Shown one piece after another: positions 1 to 6,754 of a stretch of 8,083 bases of DNA. The position numbers were made by a program, and so were the translations under genes. The notes below the pieces were generated by a model. It was not told the DNA's origin, made no database searches, and worked only from the letters and a program-made list of their open reading frames with translations. The DNA is taken from contig CP070753.1 of the NCBI GenBank assembly GCA_020348765.1, forward strand, positions 131,731 to 139,813. Reading direction: 5' to 3'. This DNA is from Burkholderiales bacterium (GTDB lineage Bacteria > Pseudomonadota > Gammaproteobacteria > Burkholderiales > Burkholderiaceae_E). The stretch's first letter is position 1. Every line of letters begins with the position of its first letter.

Positions 1-84
1 GATCGCCGGTCCGATCGCCGGTCCGATCGCCGGTCCGATCGCCGGTCCGATCGCCGGTCCGATCGCCGGTCCGATCGCCTGTCG
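1..84. repeat. 12-bp tandem repeat (minisatellite), cut by left edge
   Basis: Six perfect head-to-tail copies of GATCGCCGGTCC fill 1-72. A seventh, degraded copy (GATCGCCTGTCG) lies at 73-84, after which the pattern stops. The array starts at the first base of the window, so its true length is unknown. The unit is a multiple of three and has no stop in any of the six frames. It would read DRRS, IAGP or SPVR on the + strand, and GPAI, TGDR or DRRS on the - strand. It could therefore be intergenic or part of a neighbouring gene's end. There are no spacers, so it is not CRISPR. Function is unknown; slippage-driven copy-number variation is an inference. Confidence 0.95.
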
Positions 85-225
85 CTTCTTCGCCTCGGCC
101 CCGCTGTTGATAATTCACTTGCGATTGTCGAGCTAGCATCTTCATTTTATTAAGGTTTCGCGGTATCCTCACTTGAGGTTCCGGCGCTAACTGCTTGTCT
201 TGATTGGACTTTTCGGCGCGCGTTC
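85..225. other. Intergenic stretch upstream of the mra promoter, no gene seen
   Basis: This is the middle part of the 368 bp before mraZ. It is clearly richer in A and T than the coding DNA, for example around 107-120 and 141-160. Plus-strand frames entering from the repeat all stop here (TGA 108-110, TAG 134-136, TAA 151-153). A minus-strand frame starting at 145 or 139 runs leftward into the repeat but has no convincing ribosome site. A 12-bp dyad, CCTCA-CT-TGAGG, lies at 167-178. I see no tRNA, terminator or recognisable RNA gene. Confidence 0.6.
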
Positions 226-254
226 TTGACCGGCCCCGCGGTTTTGCCTAAAGT
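226..254 (+). promoter_or_regulatory. Proposed sigma70-type promoter of the mra/dcw operon
   Basis: TTGACC at 226-231 matches the -35 consensus at five of six bases. A 17-bp spacer follows, then TAAAGT at 249-254, which matches four of six -10 bases. Transcription would start near 261, leaving a leader of about 108 nt before mraZ. An alternative pair overlaps it: TTGCCT at 244-249 and TATAAA at 266-271, with a 16-bp spacer. In both cases the -10 element lies within the MraZ box array, as expected for a repressed promoter. The location before mraZ agrees with the known mra promoter of other proteobacteria. The exact start site is inferred. Confidence 0.6.
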
Positions 255-298
255 GGGGCTTTGTGTATAAATGTGGTGAGAAGTGGGGTCCCGTGTGC
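250..298 (+). promoter_or_regulatory. MraZ operator: five GTG boxes at 10-bp spacing
   Basis: GTG occurs at 253, 263, 273, 283 and 293, exactly ten bases apart. The boxes read GTGGGG, GTGTAT, GTGGTG, GTGGGG and GTGTGC. Boxes one and four share AAGTGGGG (251-258 and 281-288). E. coli MraZ is known to bind direct TGGGN repeats separated by five bases upstream of its own gene and to repress it, and mollicute MraZ sites contain AAAGTG repeats. AAAGTGGGG at 250-258 fits both descriptions. The array covers the proposed -10 and transcription start, so binding would block RNA polymerase. Two boxes are perfect TGGGG matches and three are degenerate. Confidence 0.85.
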
Positions 299-352
299 GG
301 AGGAGGGCATTCGGGTCGCCGGCCCCGCTGTCGCCATTCCCCAACCCTCTCC
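299..352 (+). promoter_or_regulatory. Possible hairpin in the mraZ 5' leader
   Basis: GGAGGAGGG at 299-307 can pair with CCCTCTCC at 345-352, giving eight base pairs with one bulged G at 303. The stem closes a GC-rich 37-nt interior and ends 5 nt before the putative mraZ ribosome site GGTGAG (358-363). The 5' arm itself resembles a strong Shine-Dalgarno sequence but has no usable start codon after it, and the pairing would hide it. Such pairings arise easily in GC-rich DNA, so this is only a candidate structure. Confidence 0.35.
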
Positions 353-368
353 GTGCCGGTGAGCCGCC

Positions 369-797
369 GTGTTCCAGGGCAGTTCTGCGCTCAGTCTCGA
401 TGCGAAGGGACGCATGACCGTGCCGGCACGACACCGCGATGCGCTGCTCGCGCATTGTGACGGCCAGCTCACGCTGACCCGGCATCCGGACGGCTGCCTG
501 CTGATGTTTCCGCGGCCGCTGTGGGAATCGCACCGGGCGCGCATCGCGGCGCTTCCGATCGCGGCCAGGGCTTGGCAGCGAATCTTTCTCGGCAGCGCGG
601 TCGACGTGGAGCTGGACGGCGTGGCCCGCATCCTGGTCAGCCCGGAGCTGCGCAATGCGGCCGGCCTGAACCGGGAAGTGATGCTGCTCGGCATGGGCAG
701 CCACTTCGAGATCTGGAACCCCGAATCGCTGAAGGCAAAGGAGGGCGAGGCCATCGCGGCCGGATTCCCCGACGCGCTGGCGGACTTCACCTTCTAG
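369..797 (+). CDS. mraZ: Transcriptional regulator MraZ
   Basis: This 142-residue protein is full length for MraZ, the AbrB-fold DNA-binding protein that heads dcw clusters and represses its own promoter. It opens [15 protein letters not shown] and carries both family DxxxR motifs: DAKGR at residues 11-15 and DGVAR at 83-87, one in each half of the duplicated fold. MraZ is known to form large rings that contact several DNA repeats, matching the box array at 250-298. The start is the GTG at 369. An in-frame TGA at 360-362 excludes any upstream start, and GGTGAG (358-363) sits 5 nt before it. The gene ends 9 nt before rsmH. It acts on nucleoid DNA and may also influence genes outside the cluster, as reported for E. 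coli. Confidence 0.96.
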   Translation: MFQGSSALSLDAKGRMTVPARHRDALLAHCDGQLTLTRHPDGCLLMFPRPLWESHRARIAALPIAARAWQRIFLGSAVDVELDGVARILVSPELRNAAGLNREVMLLGMGSHFEIWNPESLKAKEGEAIAAGFPDALADFTF

Positions 798-806
798 GGA
801 TTGGCC

Positions 807-1769
807 GTGGAACGCCAGGAGGGGGCTCACCGCGGCCACACGACGGTATTGCTGGGGGAGGCGGTCGATGCACTTGCAGTGCGACCGGAGGGCACCTACG
901 TCGACGGTACGTTCGGCCGTGGCGGGCATGCACGCGCGATCCTCGAGCGGCTCGGTCCGTCCGGGCACCTGCTCGCGATCGATCGCGATCCCGAGGCGGT
1001 CGCATTCGGCGCCGGCTGGAACGACCCGCGGCTCGAGGTCGTGCACGGGCGGTTCTCCGAGCTGGCGCAGATCGCTGCCGCGCACGGCGTGCACGCGGCC
1101 GACGGGGTGCTGCTCGATCTCGGCGTGTCATCGCCGCAGCTCGATGCGCCGGAGCGCGGCTTCAGTTTTCGTCAGGACGGCCCGCTCGACATGCGGATGG
1201 ATCCCGGCCACGGCATTCCGGTGCGCGAATGGCTCGCGCAGGCATCGGAACAGGACATCGCGGAGGTGCTGAAGAACTATGGGGAAGAACGGCATGCTGT
1301 TCCGATTGCAAAGGCGATTGTTGCTCGCCGCCGGCAAGCCGGCGCTGTCGCGCTCGGCAGCACCGGACAACTTGCCGCACTCGTGGCGGGTGTCCTCCGC
1401 CGCCGCCAGGGGCGGCCGGAGGTGGGCAAGGACCCCGCAACGCGCACCTTTCAGGCTCTACGGATTTTCGTCAATCAAGAGCTTGAGGAAGTCGCGCGCG
1501 TCCTCGGCGTTGCGCTAGAGCTGCTGCGCATCGGGGGGCGGCTGGTGGTGATCAGCTTCCACTCGCTCGAGGACCGGATCGTCAAGCAGTTCATGGCGCG
1601 CGAGGCCGGGCAGGCCGCTCGCAGCCCGCGCGCTCCGCGCGGTCTGCCGCAGCCGGCACGCGCGGCGCGCCTGCGACTGCTGGGACGGCGGCTTCCGAGT
1701 GCGGCCGAGTGCCAGGCCAACCCGCGCGCACGCTCGGCGGTGCTGCGCGTGGCCGAGCGCACGGCCTGA
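807..1769 (+). CDS. rsmH: 16S rRNA (cytosine(1402)-N4)-methyltransferase RsmH
   Basis: RsmH (formerly MraW) uses S-adenosylmethionine to methylate N4 of C1402 in the 16S rRNA decoding centre of the small subunit. The 320-residue product starts with the conserved [10 protein letters not shown] region (residues 11-20). It then has the SAM-binding loop [12 protein letters not shown] (31-42), the acidic AIDRDPEA (57-64), and the hallmark [18 protein letters not shown] (104-121) followed by DGPLDMRMD. Further on are [13 protein letters not shown] (214-226) and ISFHSLEDR (249-257). I choose GTG at 807: AGGGA at 796-800 is 6 nt upstream, whereas the in-frame TTG at 801 directly abuts that site. Two short stretches, near 1279-1330 and 1446-1494, use unusually many A- or T-ending codons. 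The C-terminus keeps [13 protein letters not shown]. Confidence 0.96.
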   Translation: MERQEGAHRGHTTVLLGEAVDALAVRPEGTYVDGTFGRGGHARAILERLGPSGHLLAIDRDPEAVAFGAGWNDPRLEVVHGRFSELAQIAAAHGVHAADGVLLDLGVSSPQLDAPERGFSFRQDGPLDMRMDPGHGIPVREWLAQASEQDIAEVLKNYGEERHAVPIAKAIVARRRQAGAVALGSTGQLAALVAGVLRRRQGRPEVGKDPATRTFQALRIFVNQELEEVARVLGVALELLRIGGRLVVISFHSLEDRIVKQFMAREAGQAARSPRAPRGLPQPARAARLRLLGRRLPSAAECQANPRARSAVLRVAERTA

Positions 1770-1802
1770 GTCGGCATGTCGGTGCTCGGGCGATAGGGGT
1801 CG

Positions 1803-2078
1803 ATGTCCAGACTGATTCTGATCGTGGTCCTGCTGCTGCTCGCCAGCGCCATGTCGCTCGTGGTGTCCCAGTACCAGGCCCGGCGGCTGTTCGTCGATCT
1901 GGAGCGGGCCCGCAGCGACGCGCGCACGCTCGAGGTCGAGTGGAACCAGCTGCAGCTCGAACAGAGCCGGCTCGCCAAGCACGCGCTGATCGATCTTGCC
2001 GCGCGCAAGGTGCTCGGGATGCGCCCGGTGGTGCCTGAGCGGACGCTGTTCCTGTCGGTCGACGGGGGTGAGCACTGA
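1803..2078 (+). CDS. ftsL: Cell division protein FtsL
   Basis: FtsL is a small single-pass membrane protein of the FtsQLB complex, which activates the septal synthase FtsWI at the division site. This 91-residue product has almost no cytoplasmic tail (three residues). A hydrophobic segment spans about residues 4-22. A predicted periplasmic coiled coil covers roughly 25-58 (rich in L, E, Q and R), and a conserved-type end reads ARKVLGMRPVVP (67-78). The start is ATG at 1803: the ATG at 1776 in the same frame meets a TAG at 1794-1796. AGGGG at 1795-1799 is a close ribosome site. The stop TGA shares its A with the ftsI start (TGATG at 2076-2080). Identification rests on topology, size and position between rsmH and ftsI. 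Confidence 0.9.
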   Translation: MSRLILIVVLLLLASAMSLVVSQYQARRLFVDLERARSDARTLEVEWNQLQLEQSRLAKHALIDLAARKVLGMRPVVPERTLFLSVDGGEH

Positions 2079-3808
2079 TGCCGCGTGCGGTGCGTCTGGC
2101 GTCGAACCCGCTGCTCGCGATCAAGCTGCCGGCATGGCGTTCGCATTTCGCGATGTTCGTGCTGGCGCTGTCGTTCCTGACGCTGGCCGCGCGTGCCGTG
2201 CACCTGCAGCTCTTCAGCAACGACTTCCTGCAGGCCCAGGGCGAGGCCCGCTATGCGCGCACGCTCGAACTGCCGGCCACGCGCGGCAAGATCCTCGACC
2301 GCAACGGCGTCGTGCTCGCCACCAGCCTGCCGGCCTACGGGATCTGGGCCAGTCCCGAGGATGTCGACGTCGACTCCAGCCAGCTCGGTGAGCTGGCGCG
2401 GCTGCTGCAGGTCTCGGAGCGCGAGCTGAAACGGCGTCTGGCCCGTGACAGCAAGTTCGTGTACCTGCAGCGCCAGGTCGAGCCGCGGGTGGCAGCGAGC
2501 GTTCGCGCGCTCGGCATCGCCGGCGTGCACCTGAGCGCCGAGAACAAGCGCCACTATCCCGAGGCCGAGCTGCTGGCCCATGTGGTCGGCTTCACCGACG
2601 TCGAGGACGTGGGCCAGGAAGGCGTCGAACTCGCGCAGCAGCGCGTGCTGGGCGGGCGTCCCGGGCTGCGGCGCGTGATAAAGGACCGGCTCGGCCACGT
2701 CATCGAGGACGTCGGCGCGGTGCGCCTGCCGCACGACGGCGGCGACCTGACGCTCTCGATCGACACCAAGATCCAGTACCTGGCGTTCGCCGCGCTGAAG
2801 GACGCGGTGCGCGAACACAAGGCGCGGGCCGGTGCCGTGGTCGTGCTCGATGCGCACAGCGGCGAGATCCTCGCGATGACCAACTGGCCGACCTACAACC
2901 CGGCCGATCGGTCCCAGGCTGCCGGCGCGCGCCTGCGCAACCGCGCCGTGACCGACGTGTTCGAGCCGGGCTCGACGCTGAAGCCGTTCACCGCGGCACT
3001 GGCGCTCGAGCTCGGCCGGGTGCGTCCGAGCACCATGATCGACTTGGACGATGGCCGGATCCGGATCGGCGGCCACACGATCCGCGACGTCAAGTCACAC
3101 GGTCCGCTGACCGTGGCGCAGGTGATCCAGAAGTCGTCGAACGTCGGCACGGTCAAGCTGGCAATGGAGATGCCGGCGCGCCAGATGTGGGAGCTGTACA
3201 CGGCGCTCGGTTTCGGTCAGGCGCCGAACCTCGGCTTCCCGGGCGTCGTCGCCGGGCGCGTGCGGCCGTACCGGCGCTGGCGACCGGTCGAGCAGGCGAC
3301 GATGTCCTTCGGCCACGGTATCTCGGTTTCGCTGATCCAGTTGGCGCGGGCCTACACGGTGTTCGCGAGCGACGGCGAGCTGTTGCCGCTGTCGCTGGTG
3401 CGGCGCGCCGAGCCGGCCGGCGGCGTGCGCGTGCTGCGGCCCTCGACCGCCCACGCGGTGCGCGACATGCTCGAGCAGGCGGCCGGGCCCGAGGGCACCG
3501 GCCCGCGGGCCCGGGTCACCGGCTACCGGGTGGCCGGCAAGACCGGCACCGCGCACAAGCTCGAAGGCCGGCGCTACGGTGACAAGTACATCGCCTCGTT
3601 CGTGGGCCTGGCGCCGGCCAGCGACCCGCGCGTGATCGTCGCCGTGATGATCGACGAGCCGTCGGCGGGCAAGCACTACGGCGGTGAGGTGGCCGCGCCG
3701 GTGTTCGCGCGCATCGCGGGCGACTCGCTGCGACTGCTGGGCGTGCAGCCCGATGCGCCGTTCGACCTCGAACTGGACGCGCCCGACGCTGTCGGGGAGA
3801 GCACGTGA
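2078..3808 (+). CDS. ftsI: Peptidoglycan D,D-transpeptidase FtsI (PBP3)
   Basis: FtsI is the class B penicillin-binding protein that cross-links septal peptidoglycan in the periplasm together with the glycosyltransferase FtsW. The 576-residue protein has a short cytoplasmic tail, one membrane anchor at about residues 24-42, and the pedestal motif RGKILDRNG (69-77). The transpeptidase domain follows. Its active-site motifs are all intact: STLK with nucleophile S299 and K302, SSN at 353-355, and KTGT at 488-491. The segment HYPEAELLAHVVGFTD, in the pedestal, is also typical. Near the C-terminus YGGEVAAPVF fits the family. The start overlaps the ftsL stop by 1 nt, so translation is probably coupled. 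Beta-lactams acylate this class of enzyme at the nucleophile. Confidence 0.97.
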   Translation: MPRAVRLASNPLLAIKLPAWRSHFAMFVLALSFLTLAARAVHLQLFSNDFLQAQGEARYARTLELPATRGKILDRNGVVLATSLPAYGIWASPEDVDVDSSQLGELARLLQVSERELKRRLARDSKFVYLQRQVEPRVAASVRALGIAGVHLSAENKRHYPEAELLAHVVGFTDVEDVGQEGVELAQQRVLGGRPGLRRVIKDRLGHVIEDVGAVRLPHDGGDLTLSIDTKIQYLAFAALKDAVREHKARAGAVVVLDAHSGEILAMTNWPTYNPADRSQAAGARLRNRAVTDVFEPGSTLKPFTAALALELGRVRPSTMIDLDDGRIRIGGHTIRDVKSHGPLTVAQVIQKSSNVGTVKLAMEMPARQMWELYTALGFGQAPNLGFPGVVAGRVRPYRRWRPVEQATMSFGHGISVSLIQLARAYTVFASDGELLPLSLVRRAEPAGGVRVLRPSTAHAVRDMLEQAAGPEGTGPRARVTGYRVAGKTGTAHKLEGRRYGDKYIASFVGLAPASDPRVIVAVMIDEPSAGKHYGGEVAAPVFARIAGDSLRLLGVQPDAPFDLELDAPDAVGEST

Positions 3809-5355
3809 TTCCGGGCGCGCAGGCAGCCACTTCGAACGTGCGCGACGCGGCCACCTGGCTCAGGGCCCGGCTGCAGCCCGATGCAGGTCTGGTCGGCGAC
3901 AGCCGCGCGCTGGCGAGCGGCGACGCGTTCTTCGCCTACCCGGGCGAGCGTACCGACGGCAGGCACCACATCGAGGGCGCGATCGCCGCCGGCGCCGCCG
4001 CAGTGCTCTGGGAGAGCAAAGGTTTCGACTGGAACGTCGCCTGGGCCGTGCCCAACCTGGGTTTCGAGGGCCTGCGCCGCGCCAGCGGGCCGATCGCCGA
4101 CGCCTACTACGACGCGCCGTCCAGCCGCATGGACGTGATCGCGGTGACCGGCACCAACGGCAAGACCAGCTGCTCGCAGTGGATCGCCCAGGCGCTCGAA
4201 TGGCTCGGCGTGCAATGCGCGGCCGTCGGCACGCTCGGCGCCGGCCGGCCGGGCGCGCTCGAGACCTTCGGCCTGACCACGCCCGATGCGCTCGCGCTGC
4301 AGCGCCTGCTGGCGCGCTTCGCGGGCCAGCGCATCGGCCATGCGGCGATCGAGGCTTCGTCGATCGGGCTCGACCAGGACCGGCTCGCGGGCACCCGGCT
4401 GCACACCGCCGTGTTCACCAACCTGAGCCGGGACCACCTCGACTACCACGGCAGCCTGCAGGCCTATGCCCAGGCCAAGTCGCGGCTGTTCGCCTGGCCC
4501 GGACTGGCCTGCGCCGTGGTCAACCTGGACGATCCGGCGGCGCCGCAGATGCTGGCCGCCGCACGCGACGCGGGCCGGCGCATCGGGTACGCGTTCGCGA
4601 CTGGCGGCGTGCAGTTCCAACCGCTGGCGACACGCCACGGCCCGCATGTCGATCAGCGGTTGCTGGCCGTCGTCGAGCCGCTCGACGACGGGTTGCGGCT
4701 GGCGATGGACGGCGATTTCGGCCGCGCCGAGGCGCGCCTGTCGCTGGTCGGGCGCTTCAATGCCGCCAATGCGCTCGCGGTGGCTGCCGCCTGCCTGGCC
4801 CAGGGCCACGGCCTGGATCGCGTCGTCGCCGCACTCGAGGCGCTGGCGCCGGTGCCCGGTCGCATGCAGACCGTGGCGCTGCCAGGCCAGCCTCTGGTTG
4901 TCGTCGACTACGCGCATGCCCCGGCGGCGCTCGAGCAGGTGCTCGAGGCACTGCGGCCGCTGGCGCTGCACCGCGGCGGCGCGCTGTGGTGCCTGTTCGG
5001 CGCCGGCGGCGACCGGGACCGCGGCAAGCGACCCCTGATGGGCGGCGTGGCCGAGGCCGGCGCGGACCACGTGGTGCTGACCAGTGACAACCCGCGCAGC
5101 GAATCGCCGCAGGCGATCGTCGACGAGATCGCCACCGGGATGCGCGGGCGGCCGCGCTGGGTCGAGTGCGACCGGCGCCTGGCGATCGAGCGCGCGATCT
5201 TCGAGGCCGATGCCCCGGACACCGTGCTGGTCGCCGGAAAAGGACACGAGCGGTACCAGGAAATCGGCGGCGAACGGCTGCCGTTCTCGGATGCCGCGGT
5301 CGCGGCAGCCGCGCTCGGCGCACGCGCTGCCGGCGCGGGAGGGGTCGATGTTTAG
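3805..5355 (+). CDS. murE: UDP-MurNAc-L-Ala-D-Glu:meso-DAP ligase MurE
   Basis: MurE is the cytoplasmic ATP-dependent ligase that adds the third residue of the peptidoglycan stem peptide. The 516-residue protein has the N-terminal UDP-substrate domain, the ATP loop VTGTNGKTS (114-122), and the probable carbamylated lysine K225 in QAKSRLF. Later come FNAANALA and FGAGGDRDRGKRP, then DNPR at 428-431, which is the signature for meso-diaminopimelate in place of lysine. AGKGHERYQEI follows (GKGHE at 478-482). In the usual ExSSHG-type motif this protein has EASSIG (183-188), with isoleucine at 187. The start is GTG at 3805: GGGGAG at 3794-3799 precedes it by 5 nt, and it overlaps the ftsI stop by 4 nt. 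The protein is slightly longer than E. coli MurE (495 residues). Confidence 0.96.
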   Translation: MIPGAQAATSNVRDAATWLRARLQPDAGLVGDSRALASGDAFFAYPGERTDGRHHIEGAIAAGAAAVLWESKGFDWNVAWAVPNLGFEGLRRASGPIADAYYDAPSSRMDVIAVTGTNGKTSCSQWIAQALEWLGVQCAAVGTLGAGRPGALETFGLTTPDALALQRLLARFAGQRIGHAAIEASSIGLDQDRLAGTRLHTAVFTNLSRDHLDYHGSLQAYAQAKSRLFAWPGLACAVVNLDDPAAPQMLAAARDAGRRIGYAFATGGVQFQPLATRHGPHVDQRLLAVVEPLDDGLRLAMDGDFGRAEARLSLVGRFNAANALAVAAACLAQGHGLDRVVAALEALAPVPGRMQTVALPGQPLVVVDYAHAPAALEQVLEALRPLALHRGGALWCLFGAGGDRDRGKRPLMGGVAEAGADHVVLTSDNPRSESPQAIVDEIATGMRGRPRWVECDRRLAIERAIFEADAPDTVLVAGKGHERYQEIGGERLPFSDAAVAAAALGARAAGAGGVDV

Positions 5356-6754
5356 CCTGCGCCAGGCCCTCGGCTGGCTCAGTACCGGGCGGCTGCTCGG
5401 CGCTGCGGTCGCGCAGTCGTCCTCCGTGCTGGCCGGCGTGTGCACCGATTCGCGAGCGCTGGCGGCCGGCCAGCTGTTCGTGGCACTGCGCGGCGAGCGC
5501 TTCGACGGCCATGACTTCGTCGAGCGTGCCATCGACGCCGGCGCGGCCGCGGTCATGGTCGACAGGCCGCCCGAAACCATCCGCGTGCCGGTGCTGCTCG
5601 TGCCCGATACGCGCGTGGGACTGGGCGAGATCGCCGCGGGCTGGCGCGCCCGCTTCCGGCTGCCGGTGATCGCGGTGACCGGCAGCAACGGCAAGACCAC
5701 GGTCAAGGACATGATCGCCGCGATCCTGGCCGAGCACTACGGCGAGGCAGAGCGGCTGGCCACGCGCGGCAACCTGAACAACGAGATCGGGCTGCCGCTG
5801 ACGCTGTTTCGACTCGATTCGAGCCACCGGGTGGCGGTGCTCGAGCTCGGAATGAACCGGCCGGGCGAGATCGCCTGGCTCGCGCAACTGGCCCGGCCGA
5901 GCATCGGTCTGGTCAACAACGCGCAGCGCGAGCACCAGGAGTTCATGCACACGGTCGAGGCCGTCGCGCGCGAGAACGGTGCCGTGATCGAGGCGCTGCC
6001 GGCCGATGGCACCGCCGTGTTCCCGGCCGACGACGCGTTCGCGCCTCTGTGGCGCGAGCTCGCGGCAGGCAGGCGCCGCATCGAGTTCGGCCAGCGCGAG
6101 CCGGCGGCGGTGAGCGCCCCGGCGCAGGCGCGCCCCGAGGCGTTCGAGCTCTGCATCGACGGCCAGCGGCGGGAAGCGCAGCTGACGATCGCCGGCAGGC
6201 ACAACGTTCACAACGCGCTCGCGGCCGCGGCCTGCACGCACGCGCTGGGCGTGCCGATCGATGCCATCGTGGCCGGACTGGAGGCATTTCGGCCGGCAGC
6301 CGGGCGCCTGGTTCGGCACCGCCTCGCCGGCGGCGCGACCGTGATCGACGACAGCTACAACGCCAATCCGGACTCGGTGCGCGCGGCGATCGAGCTGCTC
6401 GCCGACGCCGGCGGACGCACGCTGCTGGTGCTGGGCGACATGGGAGAGGTCGGCGCGCAGGGCCCGGCGTTCCACCGCGAGGTCGGCGAGCACGCGGCCC
6501 GCTGCCGGCTGTCCGCGCTGATGACGCTCGGTGCGCAGGCGCGGCTCGCGGCCGAGGCATTCGGCGCAGGCGCCAGCGCGTTCGACTCGCTCGAGGCGCT
6601 GACCGAGGCGATCGGCGAGGCGGTGCACGGGCCCGATGCGCCTGCGACGACCGTGCTGATCAAGGGTTCGCGCTTCATGCGCATGGAGCGCTTGGTTTCG
6701 GCCTTGCTGGCCAACGAGCAGCCGGCGGCCAGCGGCGCGGCGGGGGTGCACTGA
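5348..6754 (+). CDS. murF: UDP-MurNAc-tripeptide:D-Ala-D-Ala ligase MurF
   Basis: MurF attaches the D-Ala-D-Ala dipeptide to UDP-MurNAc-tripeptide using ATP, finishing the cytoplasmic precursor. The 468-residue protein begins [11 protein letters not shown] and has CTDSRAL in the UDP-binding domain. It has the ATP loop VTGSNGKTT (110-118), the [10 protein letters not shown] and [10 protein letters not shown] motifs, then [24 protein letters not shown] and LGDMGEVG mark the last domain. The frame is open far upstream, to about 5084, but that part encodes no MurF sequence. The true start is ATG at 5348, with a strong GGAGG (5338-5342) 5 nt before it. It overlaps the murE stop by 8 nt. The segment [11 protein letters not shown] stands where many relatives have an NxxxAHLE-type sequence; I believe it is common in betaproteobacteria. 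Confidence 0.97.
   Translation: MFSLRQALGWLSTGRLLGAAVAQSSSVLAGVCTDSRALAAGQLFVALRGERFDGHDFVERAIDAGAAAVMVDRPPETIRVPVLLVPDTRVGLGEIAAGWRARFRLPVIAVTGSNGKTTVKDMIAAILAEHYGEAERLATRGNLNNEIGLPLTLFRLDSSHRVAVLELGMNRPGEIAWLAQLARPSIGLVNNAQREHQEFMHTVEAVARENGAVIEALPADGTAVFPADDAFAPLWRELAAGRRRIEFGQREPAAVSAPAQARPEAFELCIDGQRREAQLTIAGRHNVHNALAAAACTHALGVPIDAIVAGLEAFRPAAGRLVRHRLAGGATVIDDSYNANPDSVRAAIELLADAGGRTLLVLGDMGEVGAQGPAFHREVGEHAARCRLSALMTLGAQARLAAEAFGAGASAFDSLEALTEAIGEAVHGPDAPATTVLIKGSRFMRMERLVSALLANEQPAASGAAGVH

Larger units (their letters stand above)
96..331 (+). repeat. Three dispersed copies of CGGCCCCGC in the mraZ upstream region
   Basis: CGGCCCCGC occurs at 96-104, 231-239 and 320-328, all in the same orientation. 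The first and third copies extend to a shared 12-mer, CGGCCCCGCTGT, at 96-107 and 320-331. The middle copy lies almost wholly in the -35/-10 spacer of the proposed promoter. The copies are not evenly spaced. They may be chance matches in GC-rich DNA, a remnant duplication, or a protein-binding motif; the sequence alone does not decide. Confidence 0.45.

Noticed and set aside
1..84. CRISPR array
   Set aside because: The units are 12 bp and contiguous with no unique spacers, so this is a simple tandem repeat.
85..225. End of RNase P RNA or another RNA gene upstream of mraZ
   Set aside because: RNase P RNA occurs near mraZ in some betaproteobacteria, but I could not recognise any of its conserved segments here.
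263..460. Small plus-strand open frame beginning with GTG in the operator
   Set aside because: It runs through the MraZ boxes, leader and mraZ in another frame, with no ribosome site. Its start is one of the operator GTG boxes.
1475..3076. Long minus-strand open frame (533 codons) opposite rsmH, ftsL and ftsI
   Set aside because: It lies antisense to three clear genes, its translation is low-complexity and rich in R, A, H and Q, and it shows no domain. Such frames are expected in GC-rich coding DNA.
5084..5347. Upstream in-frame extension of murF
   Set aside because: It overlaps the murE C-terminal coding region and adds a basic sequence foreign to MurF. The family N-terminus MFSLRQAL and a strong ribosome site place the start at 5348.
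3676..6751. Long minus-strand open frames (678 and 664 codons) opposite murE and murF
   Set aside because: They are mirror frames of conserved genes with no recognisable motifs; the plus-strand proteins carry full catalytic signatures.
6049..6753. Upstream in-frame extension of mraY
   Set aside because: It is arginine- and alanine-rich out-of-frame translation of murF. MraY begins at the ATG at 6754, giving the usual length of about 389 residues.
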